Part shown: positions 7,189 through 13,016 of the stretch, piece after piece
Layout: each line of letters opens with the position of its first letter
How positions within the stretch are numbered: the stretch's first letter is position 1
From: CAYPGT01 sp964512985
GTDB taxonomy: Bacteria > Cyanobacteriota > Vampirovibrionia > LMEP-6097
Length of the DNA: 26,520 bases
Reading direction: 5' to 3'
NCBI GenBank assembly: GCA_964512985.1
Contig: CAZELI010000029.1
Location: 1-26,520, forward strand
The notes under the pieces: model-generated
Database searches by the model: none
What the model was told of the DNA's origin: nothing
What the model saw: the letters and a program-made list of their open reading frames with translations, nothing else
Made by a program: the position numbers and the translations under genes

Positions 7189-7833
7189 TTATAATAAAAG
7201 TTTCTGTGCTTCTTCTGCAACCCTTAATTTGACCGTATTCCAGCTAATTTTTATTAGAGATTTGGGGTCATTTTCTGCATCTGCTTCAGTAAAATCCATC
7301 ATACATTGTAGTGAAAATAAAGGACTTTTATAAGCATATTTAATTTTACTGAACTCTAATATTTGACTTAGTGAAAATTGATCAAGTAACGAATATAGAT
7401 CATAAAAATCTTTTTTAGCTCCGCGATCCTCTATAGCTCTAACTTTCATTGCTGCTATATCTTCGATAGAAGCTAATCTTAAACCCTCATATTTGATGAT
7501 TGGTTTAATTAGAATCTCGTTGTATTGTAGAATGTCTATTTTTACACCATTGAGATTAAACTGAATTAAAGTGGTAGAGTTTTGAGGGTCAGAGTCATTA
7601 GTATATTTTCTCGAGTCCGTTACTTCACCTATCTGTTTACAAGCGTTAATAAGTGAATCATAGTCGAATTTAAGTTTTCCAAAGAAATCCAGATCAATCG
7701 AAAGCCTGTGTCCAAGCTGTAAAGCTAATGCTGTACCTCCTACTAGGTAATAAGTTTCCAGTTGATCAAGAGACATAAGCTTATAAAGTATGTCTTTAGT
7801 GTTTTGATCTATGGTATCGAAGTGCAAATTCAA
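7189..7833 (-). CDS. AbiEii/AbiGii-family nucleotidyltransferase (toxin type)
   Basis: This 214-aa protein has the DUF1814/AbiEii nucleotidyltransferase signature: VGGTALALQLGHRLSIDLDFF (residues 31-51, with G32-G33, H42, R43, S45, D47 and D49), a third acidic strand VKID (D100), and the helical motif SIEDIAAMKVRAIEDRGAKKDFYDLYSLL with K130, R137, K141 and D142. Family members act as toxins that modify tRNA or other targets in type IV-like toxin-antitoxin and abortive-infection systems. The start is TTG at 7833, overlapping the pabC TGA (TTGA), and an extended -10 TGA-TATAAT ends 9 nt before it, inside the pabC 3' end. An alternative start is the Met at residue 20, just before the active site, which would be unusually short. 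Substrate is unknown. Confidence 0.85.
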   Translation of the reverse strand: MNLHFDTIDQNTKDILYKLMSLDQLETYYLVGGTALALQLGHRLSIDLDFFGKLKFDYDSLINACKQIGEVTDSRKYTNDSDPQNSTTLIQFNLNGVKIDILQYNEILIKPIIKYEGLRLASIEDIAAMKVRAIEDRGAKKDFYDLYSLLDQFSLSQILEFSKIKYAYKSPLFSLQCMMDFTEADAENDPKSLIKISWNTVKLRVAEEAQKLLL

Positions 7834-8603
7834 GCTGGGATCATTATATCAAATTTCACAAACATCGAATTAACCAAGAAAAACCCGTTCTTAAGATCTT
7901 CTGGGTAATAATTTCCTTCTACTACTTCGAAACTTTCGATGATTTTATTACGCATAATGCCAGAAAGTATATTGCAGTCGAGGCTTGGAGTACAAAGCTG
8001 TCCTTGAGCATTAAAGAAAAATATATTAGTGAAACTACCTTCGCAAATATGACCGTGTTCGTTACACCAAATGACTTCGTCACAGCTGGTGGCTGAGTGA
8101 ATGAGTGAATGAGTGGGGCGAGGAAGGAATTTATGTCTCCAGATAGGATTAGTAGTTTCTATATGAAATTCTTTAGGATCTAGAACTGTTACTTGCCATG
8201 CTTTATGAAGATCCCGAGTGTATGGTTCTATCTCAATCTGGAAGCTGGCATCTTTCGTATAAACAATGCGCAGCTTGAAGAGTGCTTGTAGATTGGATTC
8301 TGCCTGACTATGCAGAGTTATATCATGAGAATTAGAAACTAAAAATCGTGTGCTAATAAAACTTACAGGTTTAGTAAAAAAATATTGTGCTTTATTTTTA
8401 ACCTGATTACGTAGCCATAATATCAAACCCTCTCTGTCACTGACTCCTTTAGGTAATGAGAAGCCTAGTTCTAAGATGCTTATATATAATCTAGTAATAT
8501 GTTCGTCTAGATCATAGATATAAGCTAAGTCGGTAGAAGATTCTGCACGAACGGTTTCTAGGAGCTGCTGTATGTCTTGAATAGATGATGGAGCTTGGGT
8601 CAT
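7830..8603 (-). CDS. pabC: Aminodeoxychorismate lyase-type class IV PLP aminotransferase
   Basis: PabC converts 4-amino-4-deoxychorismate to p-aminobenzoate and pyruvate in folate synthesis. The 257-aa product resembles the lyase half of PabB-PabC fusions, standing alone here: LLETVR (residues 14-19), the helix LDEHITRLYISILELGF (32-48), a HKFLPR segment whose K158 is the likely PLP lysine, DEVIWCNEHGHICEGSFTNIFFF (175-197, with the conserved E188-G-S) and NILSGIMRNKII (211-222) for phosphate binding. A short 8-bp tandem repeat lies in the coding region at 8094-8115. It begins 2 nt after the AstE-family gene and its end overlaps the AbiEii start. folP, 4 kb away, belongs to the same pathway. 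A D-amino acid or branched-chain aminotransferase is less likely. Confidence 0.82.
   Translation of the reverse strand: MTQAPSSIQDIQQLLETVRAESSTDLAYIYDLDEHITRLYISILELGFSLPKGVSDREGLILWLRNQVKNKAQYFFTKPVSFISTRFLVSNSHDITLHSQAESNLQALFKLRIVYTKDASFQIEIEPYTRDLHKAWQVTVLDPKEFHIETTNPIWRHKFLPRPTHSLIHSATSCDEVIWCNEHGHICEGSFTNIFFFNAQGQLCTPSLDCNILSGIMRNKIIESFEVVEGNYYPEDLKNGFFLVNSMFVKFDIMIPA
7843..7851 (-). promoter_or_regulatory. Extended -10 for AbiEii inside pabC
   Basis: TGA-TATAAT on the minus strand overlaps the last codons of pabC and ends 9 nt before the TTG start of the nucleotidyltransferase, leaving a predicted 2-3 nt leader. Confidence 0.55.
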
Positions 8604-8605
8604 GC

Positions 8606-9655
8606 TTAGACTCCACTAGTATAGTAATCTTCATCAATAATAAACGAAGATACTTTCTCGTGAACTGCACGAACATCATCAAAGCAGGCAATATGATAGA
8701 TAGCATCACCTTGATTATAGAGAGGTAATATTGATTGACCAATGATGATTCCAGGTACGCTTGCGGTGATGTCTTGATGCTGCTCTCCGAAGGCATCTGT
8801 GAGGTAGCCTAAGACCTCGTTGGTTTTCACTGCTTGTCCTAGCCTCTTCTTAGAATGTAAAATACCACTTTCTGGTGCTCTAAGCCAGTAAGTAGAGTTC
8901 GCTAGGGAGCTTTTGGTTTGTCTACTAGGTCTAGGAGGTTTAGGTAGCATTCCAAGTTCTATCATGACATTGAGTACTCCTGTGAGACCAGCTTTGGTGA
9001 TATGTGGCTCAAACCTTAGTGAGCTACCACCTTCAAATACCATGTAAGCTAATTTGTTTTGAACAGAGGCTCTCAGGGTGCCTTCTGCAGCTTTAGAGTC
9101 AATAATCACTGGAGCCCCGAAACTATATGCCATACGCTTAAGATCAGGATGATCGGCAAGTGAAACTCTGATCTGCGCAAGGTTATTACGATGCGTGGCA
9201 GCAGAATGTAAGTCTATACCATGAGTGCATTTGTTAACTATCTCTTCCATGAAAGTATTCGCGATCTGTGCTGCTAGTGAACCCTTCTGAGTACCTGGGA
9301 AGCAACGATTAAGATCGCGTCTATCAGGCAAGTAGCGTGACTTTGCATTAAACCCAAAGATATTAACAATAGGCACAGCTATCAAGGTGCCACAAATCTT
9401 GCTTAGAGATCTGTGCTTAAGTAATTTAGAAATAATTTCTACGCCGTTAATCTCATCACCATGCACTGCTGCAGAAACGAACAATATAGGACCCTCTTCC
9501 TTCCCGCGTATCACCTGCACAGGAATTTCCATTTGGGTTAAATCATAGAGCTTAGCGACCTTAAGATTTATACGTTTTTTCTCGCCAGGATAGATTTCAA
9601 CGTCGGCGATTTTAAGCTCTTGTATTTTATTCGTAGTTAGGGCTTTATTAGGCAT
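8606..9655 (-). CDS. Succinylglutamate desuccinylase/aspartoacylase (AstE/AspA)-family zinc hydrolase
   Basis: This 349-aa protein belongs to the M14-like AstE/AspA group, zinc enzymes that cleave N-acyl or amide bonds of amino acids. The zinc ligands fit H65 and E68 in AAVHGDEINGVE and H150 in HGIDLHSA; the substrate-binding pattern DRRDLNRCFPG lies at 111-121. A C-terminal beta-rich domain (from about 255) begins with TYWLRAPESGILHSKKRLGQ, similar to the extra lobe of the longer members often found with RimK-type ligases. No rimK-like ligase is seen in the window, so the substrate is unknown. It leads a tight unit with pabC (2-nt gap). TATAAT ends 9 nt before the ATG (9665-9670), facing the divergent gene at 9721. 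Confidence 0.87.
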   Translation of the reverse strand: MPNKALTTNKIQELKIADVEIYPGEKKRINLKVAKLYDLTQMEIPVQVIRGKEEGPILFVSAAVHGDEINGVEIISKLLKHRSLSKICGTLIAVPIVNIFGFNAKSRYLPDRRDLNRCFPGTQKGSLAAQIANTFMEEIVNKCTHGIDLHSAATHRNNLAQIRVSLADHPDLKRMAYSFGAPVIIDSKAAEGTLRASVQNKLAYMVFEGGSSLRFEPHITKAGLTGVLNVMIELGMLPKPPRPSRQTKSSLANSTYWLRAPESGILHSKKRLGQAVKTNEVLGYLTDAFGEQHQDITASVPGIIIGQSILPLYNQGDAIYHIACFDDVRAVHEKVSSFIIDEDYYTSGV

Positions 9656-9664
9656 CTCTTTATC

Positions 9665-9670
9665 ATTATA
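9665..9670 (-). promoter_or_regulatory. -10 box of the AstE-family gene
   Basis: TATAAT on the minus strand ends 9 nt before the ATG at 9655, with no ribosome site in the short predicted leader. It is back to back with the promoter at 9700-9720. Confidence 0.55.
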
Positions 9671-9699
9671 TAGTCAGTAATTAATGGATTTTAATTTTA

Positions 9700-9720
9700 A
9701 GATAAGATATAATCTTATCT
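9700..9720 (+). promoter_or_regulatory. Perfect palindrome centred on the -10 box of the 145-aa gene
   Basis: Arms AGATAAGAT (9700-9708) and ATCTTATCT (9712-9720) are perfect complements around ATA. The palindrome contains the -10 TATAAT (9708-9713) and ends exactly at the base before the ATG. With 7 nt between -10 and ATG the transcript should be leaderless. A protein bound here would block RNA polymerase, so this is a strong operator candidate. Confidence 0.7.
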
Positions 9721-10158
9721 ATGATTAAAGAATTATTTGGTATGAATTGGGGTACTTCTAGAAAATCTGTCCAGCTTCCTGCTACAAGGCCTTTGGAAAA
9801 GAATTCTACTATTCTTTCTCAACTTCAAGAGATGAATGCAGATGGTAATACGCTTGGTTTTTTATCTTTTATTGCACGTACTGATCAATATTGGAACGAT
9901 ACTCAAATCAGAGAAGCTGCTTTGTTATTAGCAGAACAAACTATTATAAAAGTACCAGTTGCTGATATTGCGCTTTCTTTTCATCGGAAGATTGAAGCAG
10001 GGCTAATAGCTAATGGTGGTATCAAACGAATTAATCAAGCTTTTGAAGAATCTGAGAGAGAAGATAAAGGGGCAGAGATATGTTTCCAAAGAAGATATGC
10101 ACAGCATCTAAATTTACATAAACCTTCAGAGTTAGTTTCTCCAGTAGCTGTTAGTTAG
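9721..10158 (+). CDS. Unknown 145-aa protein
   Basis: I do not recognise this protein. It is soluble and mostly helical, with a basic, probably flexible N-terminus (about 1-30, RKSVQLPATRPLEKN), a helical middle (TILSQLQEMNADGNTLGFLS, then QIREAALLLAEQTIIKVPVA) and a charged stretch EESEREDKGAEICFQRR near 108-125. No HTH, membrane segment or signal peptide is evident, so I cannot say whether it binds its own palindromic promoter. It converges with pheS, with one base between the two stop codons. Coding status rests on an intact frame, the promoter and a fitting start. Confidence 0.65.
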   Translation: MIKELFGMNWGTSRKSVQLPATRPLEKNSTILSQLQEMNADGNTLGFLSFIARTDQYWNDTQIREAALLLAEQTIIKVPVADIALSFHRKIEAGLIANGGIKRINQAFEESEREDKGAEICFQRRYAQHLNLHKPSELVSPVAVS

Positions 10159-10159
10159 T

Positions 10160-11206
10160 TTAGAATTGGTTCAAAAACCTCTGATCCCCATTAAACATAA
10201 ATCTTATATCGTTGATTTTATACTTAAGCATTGTAAATCTATCGAGTCCAAGTCCAGCAGCGAATCCTGAATACTTCTCAGGGTCTATTCCTGCCATAGA
10301 GAGTACATTAGGGTCCACCATCCCGCAGCCCATGAGTTCTAACCAGCCGCGTCCGCCACAAGTAGTACATCCCTTACCTTTACAGAACACACATTCAGCA
10401 TCTAGCTCTGCAGAGGGTTCTGTGAAAGGGAAGAAATCAGGTCTAAATCTAGTACGCATTTCCTCGCCGAAGAATTGTTTTAGGAATTCATTCAACACCC
10501 ATTTCATATGTCCGAAGTTTACATTCTCTTCTATCATCATTACTTCTAGCTGATGGAAGAAAGGCATCTTACGAGCGTTCACTTCTTCATTACGATAAAC
10601 ACGTCCGTGACCAATGATTCTAAATGGTGGCTTCAGTTTCTCCATAGCGCGGATTTGTATAGAAGATGTATGCGAGCGCAAGAGCATATCTGGAGAGAGT
10701 TTCGTATAGAAAGTATCTTGTTCGTCTCGTGCTGGATGATCTTCGGGGGTGTTTAAAGCTGTGAAATTATAATAAGTGCTTTCTATTTCAGGACCATCTA
10801 CCAGCGAGAATCCCATAGTCTCAAATATCCCTACTATCTCATTAGTAACTTGAGTTAGCGGATGCACATGTCCAAGTTTAGTCCCTAAGCCTGGTAGCGT
10901 TGGATCTATACGTTCAGCTTCAAGCTTCGCATTTAGCTCCAGGGTTTCAATGCGTTTAGTTGCTTCTTCTAATGCACTATTTATAGCGCTCAGTACTTGA
11001 TTAATTAATTTACCAAACTCTGGTTTATCCTCATTTGGGATATCCTTCATTTGACGACGCATATTTACGATGGTGCTTTTATCGCCGAGGTATTTTACGC
11101 GGATATCGTTGAGATCTTTAGAATTGTTTAGCTCTAAGAAGGCTTTGATAGCTTCCTGCTCAAGGCTACTGAGTTCTTGTTTAGTGTTTTCTAGGGTGAT
11201 GGTCAT
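10160..11206 (-). CDS. pheS: Phenylalanine-tRNA ligase subunit alpha
   Basis: PheS is the catalytic subunit of the PheS2T2 class II synthetase that charges tRNA-Phe. The 348-aa protein has an N-terminal coiled-coil arm (about 1-98) that contacts tRNA, class II motif 2 in FRIIGHGRVYRNEEVNARKM followed by PFFHQLE (195-221), the acidic substrate loop FPFTEPSAELD (259-269) and motif 3 GLGLDRFTMLKYKINDIR (318-335), ending in FLNQF. Between them are four cysteines (C272, C275, C280, C283) in a CxxC-x4-CxxC arrangement, a zinc-knuckle-like insert known from a subset of bacterial PheS. pheT is not adjacent. The ATG overlaps the PIN-toxin TGA by ATGA. I see no separate strong promoter, so transcription probably comes through the toxin-antitoxin pair. 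Confidence 0.97.
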   Translation of the reverse strand: MTITLENTKQELSSLEQEAIKAFLELNNSKDLNDIRVKYLGDKSTIVNMRRQMKDIPNEDKPEFGKLINQVLSAINSALEEATKRIETLELNAKLEAERIDPTLPGLGTKLGHVHPLTQVTNEIVGIFETMGFSLVDGPEIESTYYNFTALNTPEDHPARDEQDTFYTKLSPDMLLRSHTSSIQIRAMEKLKPPFRIIGHGRVYRNEEVNARKMPFFHQLEVMMIEENVNFGHMKWVLNEFLKQFFGEEMRTRFRPDFFPFTEPSAELDAECVFCKGKGCTTCGGRGWLELMGCGMVDPNVLSMAGIDPEKYSGFAAGLGLDRFTMLKYKINDIRFMFNGDQRFLNQF

Positions 11207-11601
11207 ATTGTTATACTCGGGTCTATTCTTTTAATATCAGTTTTATCGAAATCTTTATCAAAGCTAACTAGTTCTAAATCATATTTTTTAGTACATAAGT
11301 ATTGGTAAGAATCATCAAAATCAAGACCCGTTTTTTTCATAGTATTCTGGCTGATTTCTGCTAGTTCATTGATATCTAATTCAATTATATTGATATTCGC
11401 AGCATAATTTTTAGCGAATAAGACAAACTGATCAGATAGGTTTCTATTATTTAATATTATTGCTATTGAATATAACGAAAATTTACTTATAAATATTTGA
11501 TTTGGTTGTATTTGTTGAAGAAACGCATATGCTATTGAAGAATTCTGCTGTTTTAGGAGAGCTTCTAAAAAAACATTCGAATCAATGAGATAAGATTTCA
11601 A
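11203..11601 (-). CDS. PIN-domain ribonuclease toxin (VapC-like)
   Basis: This 132-aa protein starts with the PIN signature YLIDSNVFLEALL (acidic D7, E13) and carries GLDFDDSYQYLCTKKYDLELVSFDKDFD near the C-terminus (D96/D97 and D115), giving the usual cluster of acidic metal ligands. PIN toxins such as VapC cut specific tRNAs or rRNA. The start is TTG immediately after the antitoxin TAA with no gap, and the TGA stop overlaps the pheS ATG by four bases. The second acidic position is less certain because the middle of the protein is divergent. Whether it acts as a toxin, and on which RNA, is unknown. Confidence 0.83.
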   Translation of the reverse strand: MKSYLIDSNVFLEALLKQQNSSIAYAFLQQIQPNQIFISKFSLYSIAIILNNRNLSDQFVLFAKNYAANINIIELDINELAEISQNTMKKTGLDFDDSYQYLCTKKYDLELVSFDKDFDKTDIKRIDPSITI

Positions 11602-11835
11602 TTAATCTAACTTCTCCCAAAGTTTTTTGCCTTCTTCCTGTAATGCTAAGGCTGAGACATTAATATGGCTTAAAGAACCAACCCATGAGTAATCTAAGTT
11701 TGTTGTTATTTTTTGAGATTCTTTTTCTTTCTTATTAATTAGAAAAGCTACAAAGTCTGCCACTTCTTTAACTTCATAATCTGGCAGTTCAGAAAGTTTA
11801 AAACTAATCTCCGTCCTTAATTTATCGGAATCCAT
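11602..11835 (-). CDS. Antitoxin of the PIN toxin (DUF2281/VapB-like)
   Basis: This 77-aa protein has the N-terminal pattern ISFKLSELPDYEVKEVADFVAFLINKK of DUF2281-like antitoxins, where a short helical segment precedes a polar, toxin-binding C-terminal tail (SWVGSLSHIN, then a helix ending in WEKLD). No full AbrB or ribbon-helix-helix DNA-binding motif is obvious, so autoregulation is uncertain. It is first in antitoxin-toxin-pheS, 8 nt from the folP stop. Its extended -10 TGT-TATAAT overlaps the folP stop and ends 7 nt before the ATG, so the message should be leaderless. Confidence 0.8.
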   Translation of the reverse strand: MDSDKLRTEISFKLSELPDYEVKEVADFVAFLINKKEKESQKITTNLDYSWVGSLSHINVSALALQEEGKKLWEKLD

Positions 11836-11842
11836 AATTCAC

Positions 11843-11851
11843 ATTATAACA
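11843..11851 (-). promoter_or_regulatory. Extended -10 of the antitoxin-toxin-pheS unit
   Basis: TGT-TATAAT on the minus strand overlaps the folP stop codon and ends 7 nt before the antitoxin ATG. It is the only strong promoter-like sequence I see upstream of pheS. Confidence 0.7.
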
Positions 11852-12650
11852 GATCATAATGCACCCTAAGCAGCTCGGCACCAGCCTTAACTGCCATGGC
11901 ATTATATTCTTTAGTCCATTGATCAAGTTCTTGGTTAGAAGCTTCAGCTTGATTCTTCCATAGTTTAAGAAAGCCTTTACGGCTAGCACCGATGAGTACT
12001 GGGAATCCAAACTCTTGTTTGAGTTTAGGAATCAGCTCAATAATTTCTAAAGAATGTTTTAAATTCTTACCAAAGCCTAATCCAGGATCTAGAATGAGGC
12101 GCGAGGAGTCTATATTAAAGCGCCTCATTTGATTAATAGTCCTATCCCAAAACACCTTCATGTCTTCTAATAGTCCTTGTTTATAAAAATCATCTTGGAT
12201 CTCTGAGCTACTCAATCTTGGCGGCACTCCACCCTTACTGTGCATAGAAATCAGTCTCACATTAGGATTCACAAACTCAGCGATGATGCTAAGCATATTA
12301 TTATTCTGTAAGCCGCTTACATCATTAATAAACGCAAAACATTGACCATACTCTTTAAAAACTTTACGTATGACCTGTGAGTTACGCGAATCAAGAGACA
12401 GGCGACCATTCAACCTTAAGCCTTGAGTCTTCAGCAAATCCAAAAATGGAATCAACCTTGCAAGCTCCTCTTCAGTAGAGACGGGGCTTGCTCCTGGACG
12501 CGTAGACTCTGCGCCTATATCTATGAAACTAGCCCCTTGGGCTATAAACTCTTGGACACGTAGTAATGCTGAGTCAGGTTCTAACATTGTCGAGCTACCA
12601 TCAGAAAACGAATCTGGTGTGAGATTTAGAATGCCTAAGTTGAGTACCAT
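11844..12650 (-). CDS. folP: Dihydropteroate synthase
   Basis: FolP joins p-aminobenzoate to 6-hydroxymethyl-dihydropterin diphosphate in folate synthesis and is the sulfonamide target. The 268-aa TIM-barrel protein has all main loops: NLTPDSFSDG (9-18), IDIGAESTRPGA (43-54), LSLDSR (85-89, usually S-x-DT), INDVSG (108-113), MH (136-137), LDPGLGFGK (188-195), SRKGF (223-227) and the terminal RVH. It starts very close to the first barrel strand, as expected if the ATG at 12650 is right. This start is supported by an extended -10 (TGA-TATATT) ending 6 nt before it. With PabC at 7830-8603 it gives two late steps of folate synthesis in one window. Confidence 0.97.
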   Translation of the reverse strand: MVLNLGILNLTPDSFSDGSSTMLEPDSALLRVQEFIAQGASFIDIGAESTRPGASPVSTEEELARLIPFLDLLKTQGLRLNGRLSLDSRNSQVIRKVFKEYGQCFAFINDVSGLQNNNMLSIIAEFVNPNVRLISMHSKGGVPPRLSSSEIQDDFYKQGLLEDMKVFWDRTINQMRRFNIDSSRLILDPGLGFGKNLKHSLEIIELIPKLKQEFGFPVLIGASRKGFLKLWKNQAEASNQELDQWTKEYNAMAVKAGAELLRVHYDLL

Positions 12651-12656
12651 TATGTC

Positions 12657-12665
12657 AATATATCA
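12657..12665 (-). promoter_or_regulatory. Extended -10 of folP, leaderless spacing
   Basis: TGA-TATATT on the minus strand ends 6 nt before the folP ATG, so the mRNA should begin at or beside the start codon. Confidence 0.65.
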
Positions 12666-12803
12666 AATTGAAGGTACTTAAAGCGTTTTATAAGTATGGA
12701 GAATCTTAATGTAAGTTAAGAATACTTCAAAAAGTGGAATAAAAGGTGGACAGGGCCTAGTTTCAAGGGTGAGATTAGGAACAGTTTTAAAAAGGGTGAA
12801 AGA

Positions 12804-13016
12804 ATGGTATATAATCCGATATTTGAAGAAGAAATGGACCGTGAAAATGAACTTAAAGGTCTTAAAAACGCTATTAAATTAAGAGCAGGTAAAGATCAAA
12901 TGAACGATCTTTGTTTTAAGTTCTCTACTTTTGTTAAAGCTCATCCAATTTTCACGACTATGGCGATTGGTGTTTTTAGTATGGGCTTAGTCAATACAAC
13001 CGTTACCAAAGGTTGA
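12804..13016 (+). CDS. Small protein with C-terminal membrane segment
   Basis: This 70-aa protein has a charged N-terminal half (EEEMDRENELKGLKNAIKLR) and one hydrophobic stretch at about residues 49-66 (PIFTTMAIGVFSMGLVNT), so it may be tail-anchored in the membrane. I do not recognise a family. Unlike most first genes here it has a plausible ribosome site, AAGGGTG, about 6 nt before the ATG. The 3' 30 nt overlap the convergent PEP-carboxylase-like gene. The 153-nt region between it and folP is purine-rich with several GGTG/GGGTG repeats but no other feature I can name. Confidence 0.5.
   Translation: MVYNPIFEEEMDRENELKGLKNAIKLRAGKDQMNDLCFKFSTFVKAHPIFTTMAIGVFSMGLVNTTVTKG

Noticed and set aside
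10212..10756. Open frames on the plus strand inside pheS
   Set aside because: They mirror the pheS coding sequence and show low-complexity, Ser-rich translations typical of antisense frames.
12651..12803. Riboswitch or structured leader upstream of the 70-aa gene
   Set aside because: Repeated GGTG/GGGTG purine runs are present but I could not build a convincing stem or match a known riboswitch.
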